Notes: generated by a model not told the origin, from the sequence alone. Numbered from the stretch's first letter, positions 24,925 to 36,717 are shown. The stretch: 64,000 bases of DNA from Polaromonas glacialis (GCF_000709345.1 NZ_KL448323.1:3002506-3066505); one strand, 5' to 3'. Numbers and translations: made by a program.

Positions 24925-25524
24925 ATGACATTGCGTTTATTCAGCCTATCTTTCGCCGCCCTGCTGAGCCTGCTGCTCTCGGGCTGCGGCTACAACCAGT
25001 TCCAGAGCCTGGACGAGCAGACCAAGTCGGCCTGGTCCGAGGTGCTGAACCAGTACCAGCGCCGCGCCGACCTGGTGCCCAATATCGTCGCCACGGTCAA
25101 GGGCGAAGCGGCTTTCGAGCAGGACACGCTGACCAAGGTGATCGAGGCGCGCGCCAAGGCGACATCGATCCAGGTGACGCCCGAGACGCTGAATGACCCG
25201 GCCGCCTTCGCCAAGTTCCAGGCGGCGCAGGGCGAACTGGGCAGCGCGCTGAGCCGGCTGATGGTGGTCAGCGAACGCTACCCGGACCTGAAGGCGAACC
25301 AGGGCTTCCGCGATTTGCGGGTGCAGCTTGAAGGCACCGAAAACCGCATCACCGTGGCGCGCAACCGCTACATCCAGACGGTGCAGGAATACAACGTGCT
25401 GGCGCGCAGCTTCCCGAACAACCTGACGGCCATGGTCTTCGGCTACAAGGTGAAACCGAACTTTGCGGTGGCCAATGAAGCGCAGATATCGACGCCGCCG
25501 GTGGTCGATTTCAACAAGAAATAA
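24925..25524 (+). CDS. LemA family lipoprotein
   Basis: 199 residues with the lipobox LLSGC (cysteine 21). LemA features include LDEQTKSAWSEVLNQYQRRADLVPN, ENRITVARNRYIQTVQEYN and the end motif SFPNN...FGYK. The family forms long helical bundles at the membrane; its role is unsettled. It is followed by two TPM-domain genes, the usual lemA-ygcG arrangement. Confidence 0.92.
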   Translation: MTLRLFSLSFAALLSLLLSGCGYNQFQSLDEQTKSAWSEVLNQYQRRADLVPNIVATVKGEAAFEQDTLTKVIEARAKATSIQVTPETLNDPAAFAKFQAAQGELGSALSRLMVVSERYPDLKANQGFRDLRVQLEGTENRITVARNRYIQTVQEYNVLARSFPNNLTAMVFGYKVKPNFAVANEAQISTPPVVDFNKK

Positions 25525-25540
25525 GCGGCAAGGGCTGTCC

Positions 25541-26464
25541 ATGCGGTTCCGTTTCCTTTTACAGGCACTGTTACTGGCGGTCTGGCTACCCTTCGCCAGC
25601 CTGGCCGCCTGGGCGCAGGGTGGCGTGCAGCCCGTCCCGCCACTGACGGCGCATGTGATGGACGGCACCGGCACGCTGACAGCGGCCCAGAAGGCCGCGC
25701 TGGAAGCCAAGCTGACGGCTTTCGAGCAGTCGCGCGGCGCGCAGGTGGTGATGCTGATGGTGCCCACGACCCAGCCCGAAGACATTGCCGCCTATGCGCA
25801 GCGCATCGGCGACAGCTGGAAAATCGGCCGCAAGGACATCGGCGACGGCCTGCTGCTGGTGGTGGCCAAGAACGACCGCACGGTACGCATCGAAACCACC
25901 AAGGCGCTGGAAGGCGCGATTCCCGACCTGGCGGCCAGCCAGATCATCGAAACCGCGCTCACGCCGCGCTTTCGCCAGGGCGACTTCGCCGGCGGCCTGG
26001 ACGCGGCCGCCGACCAGATCATGGCGCGCATCACTGGCGAAAAGCTGCCGGCGCCGCAGCAGGGCAATGCTGGGCGCGGTAGCGACGGCGGATTCGACTG
26101 GACGACGCTGGCGGTTTTCCTGTTTTTTGCCGTGCCCATCGGCGGGCGAATTTTGTCGAGCGTGCTGGGCCGCAAGCTGGGTTCGGTGGCCACCGGCGGC
26201 GCGGTCGGCGTGCTGGCCTGGCTGTTCACCAGCAGCCTGGTCATCGGCGGCATCGCGGCAGTGGCCGGCATGGTGTTCGCGCTTATTTCAGGACTTGGCG
26301 GCGGCATGGGAGGAATGGGCGGCCGGTCTTCGGGCTGGGGCGGAGGCTTTGGCGGGGGCGGTTTCGGTGGCGGTGGATTCGGCGGCGGCAGCCGTGGCGG
26401 CGGAGGCTTCAGCAGTGGCGGCGGCGGCAATTTCGGCGGCGGCGGGGCCTCGGGCAACTGGTAA
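25541..26464 (+). CDS. TPM-domain (YgcG family) membrane protein with Gly-rich tail
   Basis: 307 residues from the ATG at 25541. The signal peptide ends near LAAWAQ. The TPM domain spans about 35-170, with MDGTGTLTAAQKAALEAKL, GAQVVMLMVPTT and IGDGLLLVVAKNDR. Hydrophobic segments follow at about 188-205 and 220-252, then a tail of about 50 residues made almost wholly of Gly, Ser and Phe. TPM domains have been linked to acid-phosphatase activity in plants and to photosystem repair; the bacterial role is unknown. It is encoded 16 bases after lemA. Confidence 0.88.
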   Translation: MRFRFLLQALLLAVWLPFASLAAWAQGGVQPVPPLTAHVMDGTGTLTAAQKAALEAKLTAFEQSRGAQVVMLMVPTTQPEDIAAYAQRIGDSWKIGRKDIGDGLLLVVAKNDRTVRIETTKALEGAIPDLAASQIIETALTPRFRQGDFAGGLDAAADQIMARITGEKLPAPQQGNAGRGSDGGFDWTTLAVFLFFAVPIGGRILSSVLGRKLGSVATGGAVGVLAWLFTSSLVIGGIAAVAGMVFALISGLGGGMGGMGGRSSGWGGGFGGGGFGGGGFGGGSRGGGGFSSGGGGNFGGGGASGNW

Positions 26465-26471
26465 CGGACTT

Positions 26472-27002
26472 ATGAACAAGCTCACCCTGCTCCTCAAGCA
26501 CCTCTGGCTCGATGTCTCCGACACCCGGCGCGCGATTCCGCCCGACATGGTGCATCGCCTGGCCGAACGCGTCGGCGCCAGCGAACAGCGCCACAGCGGC
26601 CAGATCCGCATCTGCGTCGAGTCGTCGCTGCCCATGAGCTACCTCTGGCGGCTGAATGGCGAAACGTCGCTGGCCGAGCTGATCCGGCAGCGCGCCGTGA
26701 CGATGTTCGGCAAGCTGCGCGTCTGGGACACCGAGCACAACAACGGCGTGCTGGTCTATGTGCTGCTGGCCGAGCACGCGATTGAAATCGTTGCCGACCG
26801 GGGCCTGCGGCGCCATGTCGGCGACAGCCACTGGCAGGCGGTGGTGGAGCACATGGCCAGCGCCTTCCGTGAAAGACGCTATGAGGACGGGTTGACGCAG
26901 GCGCTGGAAGAAACCTCGGCGGTGCTGGTGGCGCATTTCGAGCGGACCGACGCGTCCCCGGACCATCCCAACGAACTCCCGGACACGCCGCTGCTGCAAT
27001 AA
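26472..27002 (+). CDS. TPM-domain protein, second copy
   Basis: 176-residue cytosolic-looking protein starting seven bases after the YgcG-like gene. It lacks a signal peptide. The core carries RIPPDMVHRLAERVGASEQRHSG-type start helices, QIRICVE, NNGVLVYVLLAEHAIEIVAD and WQAVVEHMASAFRERRYEDG, matching the TPM fold. The three-gene set lemA-TPM-TPM is common in betaproteobacteria and probably acts as one unit at the membrane. Confidence 0.85.
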   Translation: MNKLTLLLKHLWLDVSDTRRAIPPDMVHRLAERVGASEQRHSGQIRICVESSLPMSYLWRLNGETSLAELIRQRAVTMFGKLRVWDTEHNNGVLVYVLLAEHAIEIVADRGLRRHVGDSHWQAVVEHMASAFRERRYEDGLTQALEETSAVLVAHFERTDASPDHPNELPDTPLLQ

Positions 27003-27030
27003 GCCGCGCCGGATGGCCCCTCCGTAAACG

Positions 27031-27098
27031 CTACTGTTTCAATAGCTGCTTGCGCTTGCGGGGCGTGCGCAAAAGGCATATTTCATTCATAAATCCTG
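27031..27098 (+). repeat. AT-rich dispersed repeat, copy 4
   Basis: GCTACTGTTTCAATAGCTGC then TTGCGCTTGC, a GGGGCGTGCGCAA arm, and AAGGCATATTTCATTCATAAA. Sits between the converging TPM and pdeM genes. Confidence 0.8.
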
Positions 27099-27111
27099 CC
27101 GCCGGCGGCTT

Positions 27112-27801
27112 TCAGCGCCCCGCCGGCACGCGCCACACGGCCTGGCCACCCACGGCATACAGGGTGCGCCCCGGCTGGCGCTCGACCTGCCAGCCGCCGG
27201 TGAACTCGCCAAACGCCGGCAGCACGGCGCAGCGCTCGTCAAAACTGAAGCACGGCAGCCGCAGATGGTCGCGGCCCGGCCCGCGCAACGTCAGTGCCGG
27301 ATGCAGATGGCCTGCAATCACGTAGCGCGCCGCAACTTTCTGCGGATGGTGGCAGGCGGCGAAAGGCCCGATGGGCCACGGCTCATCGACCGTTTCGATG
27401 TCCAGTAACAGCGGCGGATCGCCGGCACGGCTGTCATGGTTGCCGCGCACCAGCACGCAGGGCAAGGCCGCATGGCCTTGGCGCCAGCCGGCCAGTTCCG
27501 CCAGCAGGGAAGTCGTCCTGGCCTGCGCCGCATGCAAAAAGTCGCCGAGGAACACCAGCTGCGCCGGCTGGTAGTGGTGCAGCAAGGCACTGAGCCGCGC
27601 CAGGTTTTCGCGCGTGGTGCCAGCAGGCACCGGCTGGCCCAGGGCCCGGTAGGTCGCCGCCTTGCCCAGGTGCAGATCGGCCACCCACAGCACCCGCCCG
27701 GCAGGCCACCACAGCGCACGCTCGGGCAGCAGCCACAGCATCTCGCCGGCGCATTCAATCGCCAGCGGGCGGCCCGGTGCAGCTTGTTCGGCCAGCATCA
27801 C
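27112..27801 (-). CDS. pdeM: Ligase-associated DNA damage response endonuclease PdeM
   Basis: 229-residue calcineurin-like metallophosphoesterase. Metal ligands sit in ADLHLGK (41-47), GDFLH (86-90), GNHD (120-123) and GHLHP (164-168). PdeM proteins form a four-gene DNA repair set with an ATP-dependent ligase, a DEXH helicase and an MBL-fold exonuclease. All four are here in one minus-strand operon, and pdeM is last. Its start overlaps the helicase stop by four bases. Confidence 0.93.
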   Translation of the reverse strand: MMLAEQAAPGRPLAIECAGEMLWLLPERALWWPAGRVLWVADLHLGKAATYRALGQPVPAGTTRENLARLSALLHHYQPAQLVFLGDFLHAAQARTTSLLAELAGWRQGHAALPCVLVRGNHDSRAGDPPLLLDIETVDEPWPIGPFAACHHPQKVAARYVIAGHLHPALTLRGPGRDHLRLPCFSFDERCAVLPAFGEFTGGWQVERQPGRTLYAVGGQAVWRVPAGR

Positions 27802-30755
27802 AATCCAGGCCTGCGTCCCTTGGCGCGGCCAGCCGAGGGACGGGACAAGGTGTCCTGGGAAAACGCCACCGACAGACGAACGTTTTCGACGGCGGCGTCA
27901 GCGGCGCCGCTGGCCTTGCCTTCATTCTGATGGCCCGCCGGACCGTCAGCCGCCTGGTCGAGCTGCGCCACCATGCGCGCAATCCGGTCCGCCAGGCTTT
28001 CGTTCGACAACTGTTCCCGGAAGCGCTCGACCATCAACGGAAAGGCAAACGGCGTGGGCCGGTCCAGCACCTGAAGCTGCAGATGCTGGCGTTTCATGCG
28101 GGCCAGCGCTGCCTGCAAACGGCCAATGTCGAGCTCCTGCGACAGCAGTTCCTGCTCGGCCTGCAGCAGCAGCCGGTTGGCCGGGTCGTATTTCCTGAAC
28201 ACCTCGTAAAACAGCGACGATGAAGCCTGAAGCTGCTTGTTGCTGCGCTTTTCGCCGGGGTAGCCTTGAAAGACCAGACCCGACACGCGGGCAATTTCGC
28301 GGAACCGGCGCTGCGCCAGTTCGCTGGCGTTCAGGCTGGCCAGCACTTCAAGAAGTAGGCCGCCACGCTGAATGTGCTGCCCCCATGGTCGCTCACTGCG
28401 TGTAGCTTCCTGCCCCCCGGCGGGGACGCTGCGCCTGCGGCCCGGCGAAGCCGGTTCCGCGGCCCTTGCTTGCTGAATCGTGTCGCTCCCACACTCGACT
28501 GGCGGGTGGGTATCCGGGTTGAGCACTTGCGGCAGCAGCGCCGGCCAGTCCACCTCGGTGGCGCTGAGCAGCTCAAAGCCATAGTCGTTCACGGCCATCG
28601 AAAAAGTTCGCGGCGCATGCTGCGCCACGCGCCAGGCCAGCAGATTGGCCAGTCCCAGATGCACCTGCCGGCCGGCAAACGGATACACAAACAGATGCCA
28701 GCCTTCGCGGGTTTGCAGCACTTCGGCGAGCAGCCTGTCGGGCGTCGGCAGGGCGGACCAGCGCTGCTGGATTTCCAGCAAGGGCCGCATGGCTTCAAGT
28801 TCAGGCGTGTCATAGCGCCCTTCCTGCGCCAGCGCCAGTTGCCGCACCACCGCATCGGCCAACGTGGCGGACAGCGGCAGCCGGCTGCCGCTCCAGCGCG
28901 GAATGGCCGGGCGCTTGCCCGTGGCGCGGCGCACCCAGGCGGTCATTTCGTGGATGCGCACCAGCGCCAGCAGCCGGCCGCCAAACAGGAAGCAATCGCC
29001 GGGCTTGAGCCGCGCGGCAAAGCTTTCTTCCACGGTACCGATTCTTGCGCCGCCGACATACTGCACCGCCATGCTGGCATCGCTGACGATGGTGCCAATG
29101 TTCATGCGGTGGCGCCGCGCCAGCCGGGCATCAGGCACGCGCCACACGCCCTCCCCGTCCGGGACGGCTCGCCGGTAGTCCGGATACACCGCCAGCGACG
29201 GGCCGCCCTGCGCGACAAAGGACAGGCACCAGTCCCAGTTTTCGCGCGACAAGCCGGCATAGGCCGCCGCGCCGCGCACTTCGGCATACAAGGCATCGGG
29301 CACAAAACCGCCGCCCAGCGCCACCGTGACCAGGTGCTGCACCAGCACGTCGAGCGGCTGGTTGGGCGAGGTGCGCGACTCGATGTGGCCGGCGGCAATC
29401 GCCGCCCGCACCGCCGCGCCTTCGGCCAATTCAATGCCGAGCGTGGGCACCAGCGTGATGCGCGACGGACGGCCCGGCGCATGGCCGGATCGGCCGGCGC
29501 GCTGGAGCAGCCGCGCCACGCCCTTGGGCGAGCCGATCTGGAGCACGCGCTCGACCGGCAAAAAATCAACGCCCAGGTCCAGGCTGGAAGTGCAGACCAC
29601 GGCCTTGAGTTCGCCGTTTTTCAGGCCCAGCTCGACCCATTCGCGCACCGCCCGGTCGAGCGAGCCGTGGTGCAGCGCAATCACGCCGGCCCAGTCGGGC
29701 CGCGCCTCCAGCATCGCCTGGTACCAGAGCTCGGCCTGCGAACGGGTGTTGGCAAACACCAGCGTGGTGCCGCTTTTGTCGATTTCCGCGATTACCTGCG
29801 GCAGCATCGTCAAGCCCAGGTGGCCGGCCCAGGGAAAGCGGTCGGTGCGTTCGGGCAGCAGCGAGTCGATGACCAGTTTTTTGGGCACCTGGCCCTGGAT
29901 CAGCACGCCGCCGTCATGGCCGAGCAGCGTGTGCATGGCTTGGTGCAAATTGCCCAGCGTCGCCGACATGCCCCAAATGGATATGGCCCCCACGCTCCCC
30001 ACTGCGTGTGGTTCGCTGCCCCCCGAGGGGGCCGCTGCGCCTGCGGCCCGGCAAAGCCGGTTCCGCGGCCCCTGCTGGGTTGGAGCGCTTGTGGTCTGGT
30101 CCATCGCTCTCGCACTATTCCATGCTTTGAGCCGTGCAAATGCCAGTTGCACCTGCACGCCGCGCTTGTTGCCGAGCAGTTCGTGCCATTCGTCAACCAC
30201 GACCATCCGGACACTGCCAAGCGCCTCCTTGGCGTCGGCGCGCGCCAGCAGCAGCGACAGGCTTTCGGGCGTGGTGACCAGCACCGTCGGCAGCCGCAGG
30301 TTCTGGGCGCTGCGTTCGCCGGCCGCCGTGTCGCCGCTGCGCGCGCCAGCGCTCCAGGCGATGAAACGCGGCGTTCCGTCGTCGTTCACGGCGGCGTTCA
30401 GGATGTCCAGCGGCTGCTGCAAGGCGCGCAGCGTGTCGGCCGCCAGCGCGCGCATCGGCGTGATCCACAGCACGGTCAAAGGGGCAGTTTCCGGTTTTTT
30501 CGGCTTTGCTATATATTTAATAGCTGCTTTCACCCGCCCCGCTTGCGCAAGGGCACTAAAAGACATCAAGGCACCGAGCCAGACCGCGTAGGTCTTGCCC
30601 GCGCCGGTCGTGGCGTGCAGCAGGCCCGAGCGACCCTCGGCAATGGCCTTCCAGGCCTCGCGCTGGAACTTGAAAGGCTTCCAGCCGCGCTCGGCCAGCC
30701 AGGCATTGAGCGCCTGCTTCGCCTGTGCGTTCGCCGACGTCTTTGCCATGTTCAT
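27798..30755 (-). CDS. Ligase-associated DNA damage response DEXH-box helicase (Lhr-like) with in-frame repeat insertions
   Basis: 985 residues, longer than the family. Superfamily 2 motifs: ATTGAGKT at 48-55, TPMRALA, TTPESL, DEWH at 188-191, and SAT at 264-266, then motif VI ([12 protein letters not shown]). Three repeats lie inside the frame. An AT-rich element encodes about residues 65-84 between motifs I and Ia. A GC-rich element encodes about 226-256 between DEWH and SAT. A second GC-rich element encodes about 763-792. None breaks the frame or removes a motif. The start overlaps the ligase stop by four bases. Expected role: unwinding damaged DNA with the partner ligase and nucleases. 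Confidence 0.9.
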   Translation of the reverse strand: MNMAKTSANAQAKQALNAWLAERGWKPFKFQREAWKAIAEGRSGLLHATTGAGKTYAVWLGALMSFSALAQAGRVKAAIKYIAKPKKPETAPLTVLWITPMRALAADTLRALQQPLDILNAAVNDDGTPRFIAWSAGARSGDTAAGERSAQNLRLPTVLVTTPESLSLLLARADAKEALGSVRMVVVDEWHELLGNKRGVQVQLAFARLKAWNSARAMDQTTSAPTQQGPRNRLCRAAGAAAPSGGSEPHAVGSVGAISIWGMSATLGNLHQAMHTLLGHDGGVLIQGQVPKKLVIDSLLPERTDRFPWAGHLGLTMLPQVIAEIDKSGTTLVFANTRSQAELWYQAMLEARPDWAGVIALHHGSLDRAVREWVELGLKNGELKAVVCTSSLDLGVDFLPVERVLQIGSPKGVARLLQRAGRSGHAPGRPSRITLVPTLGIELAEGAAVRAAIAAGHIESRTSPNQPLDVLVQHLVTVALGGGFVPDALYAEVRGAAAYAGLSRENWDWCLSFVAQGGPSLAVYPDYRRAVPDGEGVWRVPDARLARRHRMNIGTIVSDASMAVQYVGGARIGTVEESFAARLKPGDCFLFGGRLLALVRIHEMTAWVRRATGKRPAIPRWSGSRLPLSATLADAVVRQLALAQEGRYDTPELEAMRPLLEIQQRWSALPTPDRLLAEVLQTREGWHLFVYPFAGRQVHLGLANLLAWRVAQHAPRTFSMAVNDYGFELLSATEVDWPALLPQVLNPDTHPPVECGSDTIQQARAAEPASPGRRRSVPAGGQEATRSERPWGQHIQRGGLLLEVLASLNASELAQRRFREIARVSGLVFQGYPGEKRSNKQLQASSSLFYEVFRKYDPANRLLLQAEQELLSQELDIGRLQAALARMKRQHLQLQVLDRPTPFAFPLMVERFREQLSNESLADRIARMVAQLDQAADGPAGHQNEGKASGAADAAVENVRLSVAFSQDTLSRPSAGRAKGRRPGL
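28380..28468 (-). repeat. GC-rich palindromic element, copy B (inside the helicase gene)
   Basis: Opposite in orientation to A1, hence in the sense direction of the helicase. It is read as [19 protein letters not shown], a different frame from copy C. Confidence 0.85.
29986..30077 (-). repeat. GC-rich palindromic element, copy C (inside the helicase gene)
   Basis: Sense orientation, read as [20 protein letters not shown], between the DEWH and SAT motifs. Carries the CCGGCTTTGCCGG hairpin and the CCCCCTCGGGGGG block. Confidence 0.87.
30505..30563 (-). repeat. AT-rich dispersed repeat, copy 5 (inside the helicase gene)
   Basis: TTTGCTATATATTTAATAGC, TGCTTT, a CCCGCCCCGCTTGCGCAAGGGC core and ACTAAAAGAC. 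It encodes [18 protein letters not shown] in the helicase and brings AT-rich codons into a GC-rich gene. Confidence 0.75.
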
Positions 30756-32416
30756 CCGGGCAACAGGGCCGACAGCATTTGCAGCGTGTCGGCTTCCAGC
30801 ACCGGCTTGTCTTCTCGCCAGCGCAGCATGCGCGGAAAGCGCACGGCAATGCCGCTCTTGTGGCGCGGGCTACGGGAGATGCCTTCGAAGCCCAGTTCGA
30901 ACACCAGCGTCGGCCTGACGCTGCGCACCGGGCCGAAGCTCTCCAGCGTGGTCTTGCGGACGATGGCATCGACCCGCGCCATCTCGGCATCGCTCAAGCC
31001 GGAATAGGCCTTGGCGAAAGGCACCAGCTTGCGCTCAAGCTGTTCGGGCGGCCCGTCCCACACGGCAAAGGTGTAGTCGCTGTACAGGCTGGCGCGCCGG
31101 CCATGGCCGCGCTGCGCGTAGATCAGCACGGCATCGATGCTGAGCGGGTCGATCTTCCACTTCCACCACAGCCCGACGTCCTTGGTGCGCCCGACGCCGT
31201 AGGGCGCCTCACGTTGTTTCAGCATCATCCCTTCGACGCCCATGGACCGCGCCGACTCGCGCTGGCGGGCCAGGTCCTGCCAGCTGTCGCCACTGAGGAC
31301 AGGACTTGGCAGCAGCGCGGGATGGCGCAGGTCGGCCAGCAGCACATCAAGAAATGCCCGGCGCTGCGACTGCGGCAGACTGCGCAGATCGCGCTGCTGC
31401 CATTCGAGCAGGTCGTAGGCCAGCAGCACGACGGGAATATCGCGCAGCAGCTTGGCGCCCAGCGTCTTGCGGCCGATGCGTTTTTGCAGGTCGGCAAACG
31501 GCTGCACGCGGCCTTCGGGTGAATCTTCATGGCCACGCCAGACCACGATTTCACCATCAAGCACCGTGCCATCGGGCAATGCAGCGCCCATGGCCGCCAG
31601 TTCGGGAAAGCGCTCGGTCACCAGTTCCTCGCCGCGCGACCACAGCCACACCTGGCCGGCGCGCTTGACCAGCTGGGCGCGGATGCCGTCCCATTTCCAT
31701 TCGATGATCCAGTCCGCCGGCGGCCCCAGCAGGGCATCGAATTGTTCCAGCGGCTGGTTGAAGGGGTGCGCGAGAAAAAACGGATACGGCTGGCCGCTGG
31801 TCTGCTGGTTCAACTCGCCGCTGCTCTCGGGCGCGATCAGCGCGGCATAGTCGGCGGCACCGGGCTGGCCGCTGATGTGCGTGTAGCCCATCAGCCGCTG
31901 CGCCACGCGCTTGGCATCGACGCCGGCGACGGCCGCCAGCGCCTGCGTGACCTGCAGCCGCGACACGCCGACGCGAAAGCCACCGGTGATCAGCTTGAAA
32001 TACACCAGCCGCTCGTCCAGCGCCAGCCGGCTCCATTGCTGGCGCAGCAGGTCCGGCAGGGCTTCGGGCGCCGTCTTGCGCAGCGGCAGCAAGTGCTGCT
32101 CCATCCAGGCCGCCAGGCCGAGGTCATGGCTGCTGGTGGGCGGCGGAAGCAGCAGCGCCATGGTTTCAGCCAGGTCGCCGACCGAATCGTAGCTTTCGTC
32201 GAACAGCCACTCGGGCAGGCCGGCGGCCTCCTGCGCCAGCTGGCGCAGCAATTTGGCAGGCACCAGCTGGCGCGGCTTGCCGCCGGCCAGGAAATACACC
32301 GCCCATGCCGCATCGGCCGGCGTGGCATTCTGCAGGTAGCGCTGCAGCGCCGCCTGCTTGGCCAGGCTGGAGGTGGTGGCGTCCAGTTCGCGGTAAAGGG
32401 CCGCAAAAGCTTTCAT
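30752..32416 (-). CDS. ATP-dependent DNA ligase (ligase-associated repair operon)
   Basis: 554-residue ATP-dependent ligase. The adenylation lysine is K241 in the KxDG motif ([11 protein letters not shown]). An N-terminal DNA-binding domain fills about 1-200, the adenylation core has LDGEIVVW and GVEGMMLKQ, and an OB-fold domain closes the protein. It seals nicks in DNA and gives this four-gene repair set its name. It overlaps both neighbours by four bases, showing tight translational coupling. The main NAD-dependent ligase is not in this window. Confidence 0.94.
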   Translation of the reverse strand: MKAFAALYRELDATTSSLAKQAALQRYLQNATPADAAWAVYFLAGGKPRQLVPAKLLRQLAQEAAGLPEWLFDESYDSVGDLAETMALLLPPPTSSHDLGLAAWMEQHLLPLRKTAPEALPDLLRQQWSRLALDERLVYFKLITGGFRVGVSRLQVTQALAAVAGVDAKRVAQRLMGYTHISGQPGAADYAALIAPESSGELNQQTSGQPYPFFLAHPFNQPLEQFDALLGPPADWIIEWKWDGIRAQLVKRAGQVWLWSRGEELVTERFPELAAMGAALPDGTVLDGEIVVWRGHEDSPEGRVQPFADLQKRIGRKTLGAKLLRDIPVVLLAYDLLEWQQRDLRSLPQSQRRAFLDVLLADLRHPALLPSPVLSGDSWQDLARQRESARSMGVEGMMLKQREAPYGVGRTKDVGLWWKWKIDPLSIDAVLIYAQRGHGRRASLYSDYTFAVWDGPPEQLERKLVPFAKAYSGLSDAEMARVDAIVRKTTLESFGPVRSVRPTLVFELGFEGISRSPRHKSGIAVRFPRMLRWREDKPVLEADTLQMLSALLPG

Positions 32417-33498
32417 GAAGCGTCATCGCTGGTGGATTGCACAGGCTCGGGCGGCAGGCCTTCCTGTGCAATGCCAGTCTGTTTTCCGGCCGCCGGCGCA
32501 GTCGCCTGGTCGGCGATGTCTTCCTCGCCGCCATACTCGGTCTTGAAGCCCTGCGCATCCAGGCCGCGCCCCTGCAGCCAGCGCACCATCACCGCGACGC
32601 TGCCATGGGTGACAAACACGCGCTCGGCCCCCGTGCCGTCGATGGCGCGCTGGAGGCCGGGCCAGTCGGCATGGTCGGACATCACGAAGCCCCTATCCAC
32701 CCCACGGCGGCGGCGTGCGCCGCGCAATAGCATCCAGCCGCTGGCAAAAGCATCCGAATAGTTGCCAAAGCGACGCATCCAGGGCGTTCCCTGCGCCGAC
32801 GGCGGCGCCAGCACCAGCGACTGGCCGATGGCGCCCGCATCCGCCTCGGCCACCGTCCGAGTGGAAGGCAGGTTGACGCCAGCATCCCGGTAAACCCGGT
32901 TCAGCGGCTCGACGGCGCCGTGCGCGATGATGGGGCCGATGCTCGCGTCAACGCCGTGCAGCAGCCGCTGCGCCTTGCCGAAGGCATAGCAGAACAGCAC
33001 CGACGCGCGCCCCGCCGCCGCGTTGCCGCGCCACCAGTCGTTGATGTCGGCAAACAGCTCGGGCTGGGCGGGCCAGCGGTAGATCGGCAGGCCGAAGGTC
33101 GATTCGGTGATGAAGGTGTCACAGGCCACCGGCTCGAACGGCTCGCACGTGCCGTCATCCTCCAGCTTGTAGTCGCCCGAGGCCACCCAGACTTCACCAC
33201 CGTGCTCGACCCGCACCTGCGCCGAACCGAGCACATGGCCGGCCGGATGCAGCGAGATGCGGACCCCGTTGTGCAGGACCGGCTCGCCGTAAGCCAGTGT
33301 CTGAAGGGTGATGTCGCCCAGCCTGGCGCGAAGGATGCCTTCGCCTTTCTCGTGCGCCAGGTAGCGCGCATGGCCGGTTCGGGCATGGTCGGAATGGCCG
33401 TGGGTGATCACGGCGCTGTCAACCGGTCGCCAGGGGTCGATGTAGAAGTCGCCCGGCGGGCAGTACAGGCCTTCAGGCCGGGCCACGATCAGGTTCAT
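32413..33498 (-). CDS. Ligase-associated DNA damage response exonuclease (MBL fold)
   Basis: 361-residue metallo-beta-lactamase-fold nuclease of the SNM1/Artemis and CPSF type. The metal motif THGHSDHA has H33, H35, D37 and H38. Further ligands lie in HPAGHVLGS and in SDHADW near the C terminus. First gene of the exonuclease-ligase-helicase-pdeM operon. It probably trims ends before ligation. About 55 C-terminal residues extend beyond the nuclease core. Confidence 0.92.
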   Translation of the reverse strand: MNLIVARPEGLYCPPGDFYIDPWRPVDSAVITHGHSDHARTGHARYLAHEKGEGILRARLGDITLQTLAYGEPVLHNGVRISLHPAGHVLGSAQVRVEHGGEVWVASGDYKLEDDGTCEPFEPVACDTFITESTFGLPIYRWPAQPELFADINDWWRGNAAAGRASVLFCYAFGKAQRLLHGVDASIGPIIAHGAVEPLNRVYRDAGVNLPSTRTVAEADAGAIGQSLVLAPPSAQGTPWMRRFGNYSDAFASGWMLLRGARRRRGVDRGFVMSDHADWPGLQRAIDGTGAERVFVTHGSVAVMVRWLQGRGLDAQGFKTEYGGEEDIADQATAPAAGKQTGIAQEGLPPEPVQSTSDDAS

Positions 33499-33644
33499 GC
33501 TTCCTCAAGATGAAATGAAGATTCCGGCCTTGCGCACGCGCGGGGCCACCATCCGACATCCTAGCGCGAGCGCCTTTATCCCGCCGGGCGCGGTCAAACG
33601 ATTTGCCGGCGATCAGGGTATTACCCGGAGAGTTCAAGCGCCAT

Positions 33645-33674
33645 GAAAAAAGCCCCTGGTTTTAAGCAGGGGCT
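33645..33674 (-). terminator. Rho-independent terminator of the atp operon
   Basis: AGCCCCTG at 33651-33658 pairs with CAGGGGCT at 33667-33674. On the minus strand the stem is followed by TTTTTT (complement of 33646-33651). Confidence 0.88.
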
Positions 33675-33680
33675 CGGATG

Positions 33681-33706
33681 GCCTGCATCCGTTGCCGGAT
33701 GCAGGC
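33681..33706 (-). terminator. Second hairpin downstream of atpC
   Basis: Eleven-base stem GCCTGCATCCG at 33681-33691 with CGGATGCAGGC at 33696-33706 and a TTGC loop. No T run follows; it may protect the 3' end or act with the terminator beyond it. Confidence 0.5.
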
Positions 33707-33738
33707 CGTTGCAGACCGAAGTCTGCACTTATTGGTTT

Positions 33739-34155
33739 TTATTTTTTCTGGCGGTATTTGCGCAGCGCTGCAATCTGCGCGGCCATGACGGCCAGCTCGG
33801 ACTGGGCCATGGCGATGTCGATATCGTTCTTGGCGTTCTTCAGCGCTTCTTCAGCCAACGCCTTGGCGGACGTGGCCTTGGCTTCGTCCAGGTCCTTGCC
33901 GCGAATGGCGGTATCGCTCAGCACGGTCACGCAGTTGGGCTGCACTTCGAGAATGCCGCCGGCCACAAAGACGAACTCTTCGGTGCCATCGGCCTTTTCA
34001 ATGCGCACGGCACCGGGCCGGATGCGGGTGATCAGCGGCGTGTGGCGCGGGTAGATCCCCAGCTCGCCCGCTTCGCCGGGCAGAGCCACGAACCGGGCTT
34101 CACCGGAAAAGATGGACTCTTCTGCGCTGACGACATCGACGTGGATGGTATTCAT
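33739..34155 (-). CDS. atpC: ATP synthase F1 subunit epsilon
   Basis: 138 residues. The N-terminal beta-sandwich carries [35 protein letters not shown] and [19 protein letters not shown], all standard for epsilon. A C-terminal helical hairpin follows ([20 protein letters not shown]). Epsilon links the c-ring to gamma and inhibits wasteful ATP hydrolysis. Last gene of the minus-strand atp operon. Confidence 0.97.
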   Translation of the reverse strand: MNTIHVDVVSAEESIFSGEARFVALPGEAGELGIYPRHTPLITRIRPGAVRIEKADGTEEFVFVAGGILEVQPNCVTVLSDTAIRGKDLDEAKATSAKALAEEALKNAKNDIDIAMAQSELAVMAAQIAALRKYRQKK

Positions 34156-34233
34156 ACGTATTCCAGTTTAAAAGATGAGAAAAACTTGGCGTTGAGCAAA
34201 CCCTGCAAGGGCTTGTCCGAACGCCGGCTTTCA

Positions 34234-35697
<1,464 letters not shown>

Positions 35698-36564
35698 TTA
35701 AACCGCTGCAGCACCGGCAACGATTTCCGAAAGTTCTTTCGTGATCGCCGCCTGACGCGTCTTGTTGTAAATCAGCTTGAGCTCGCCAATCACGCTGCCG
35801 GCATTGTCGGTAGCCGACTTCATGGCAACCATGCGGGCGGACTGTTCGGAAGCCATGTTCTCTGCCACGGCCTGGAACACCAGCGCCTCGACATAGCGAA
35901 CCAGCAGCTCGTCAATCACGGTTTGCGCGTCAGGCTCGTAGATATAGTCCCAGCCGTGCTCGGTCTTGTCGGCCTGCATGCGGTCTGCCGTCAGGGGCAG
36001 CAGCTGCTCGACCACCGACTCCTGCTTCATCGTGTTGATGAAGCGGGTGTAGCAAAGAAACACCGCCTTGATCTTGCCTTCGCTGTACGCGTCGAGCAGC
36101 ACCTTGACGGGGCCGATCAGCTTGTCCAAGTGCGGCTTGTCGCCCAGTTGCGTGGCATGCGCCGCTACCTTGACGCCAATGCGGTTCAGGAAGCCCAGGC
36201 CCTTGTTGCCAATGGCCACCGCCTGCGCATCCTCGCCGGCCGCCTGCATGTCCTTGAGCTTGGTCGTCAGGATACGCAACACGTTGGTGTTCAGGCCGCC
36301 GCACAGGCCCTTGTCGGTCGTCACCACGATAAACCCGGTCGTCTTGGCGTCGTTGGACTCCATGAACGGATGGGTGTATTCGGGATTCGCCTGACTCAGG
36401 TGGGCTGCGATGTTGCGAATCTTGTCGCTGTAAGGGCGGGCCGCGCGCATCCGTTCCTGCGCCTTGCGCATCTTGGAGGCGGCCACCATTTCCATGGCCT
36501 TGGTGATCTTGCGGGTGTTTTCCACCGACTTGATCTTGCCGCGTATTTCCTTGCCTGCTGCCAT
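35698..36564 (-). CDS. atpG: ATP synthase F1 subunit gamma
   Basis: 288-residue central stalk. The N-terminal helix begins [20 protein letters not shown] with [11 protein letters not shown], and the C-terminal helix has [31 protein letters not shown], both family signatures. It rotates inside the alpha/beta hexamer. A GC-rich palindromic element separates it from atpA. Confidence 0.97.
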   Translation of the reverse strand: MAAGKEIRGKIKSVENTRKITKAMEMVAASKMRKAQERMRAARPYSDKIRNIAAHLSQANPEYTHPFMESNDAKTTGFIVVTTDKGLCGGLNTNVLRILTTKLKDMQAAGEDAQAVAIGNKGLGFLNRIGVKVAAHATQLGDKPHLDKLIGPVKVLLDAYSEGKIKAVFLCYTRFINTMKQESVVEQLLPLTADRMQADKTEHGWDYIYEPDAQTVIDELLVRYVEALVFQAVAENMASEQSARMVAMKSATDNAGSVIGELKLIYNKTRQAAITKELSEIVAGAAAV

Positions 36565-36571
36565 TTAGATT

Positions 36572-36662
36572 ACCCCCACGCTGTTCACTTCGTGTAATGC
36601 GCTGCCCCCCGAGGGGGCCGCTGCGCCTGCGGCCCGGCAAAGCCGGTTCCGCGGCCCCTGCT
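36572..36662 (-). repeat. GC-rich palindromic element, copy D (atpA-atpG gap)
   Basis: Full copy in the 153-base gap between atpA and atpG, a gap that is much shorter in most operons of this type. Contains the hairpin CCGGCAAAGCCGG and GCCCCCCGAGGGGGCC, so it would fold in the operon transcript. Confidence 0.87.
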
Positions 36663-36717
36663 TGAAGGACCTGATCCTCAGAGTTGTTGCTGCGCTCATC
36701 GTTCGGTTTCCGTTGCT

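Noticed and set aside
22820..24928. 702-codon plus-strand frame opposite the hypothetical, hydrolase and SnoaL-like genes
   Set aside because: It spans three unrelated minus-strand genes and shows no domain.
28374..31007. 877-codon plus-strand frame opposite the helicase and ligase genes
   Set aside because: Antisense shadow; the minus-strand genes carry all helicase and ligase motifs.
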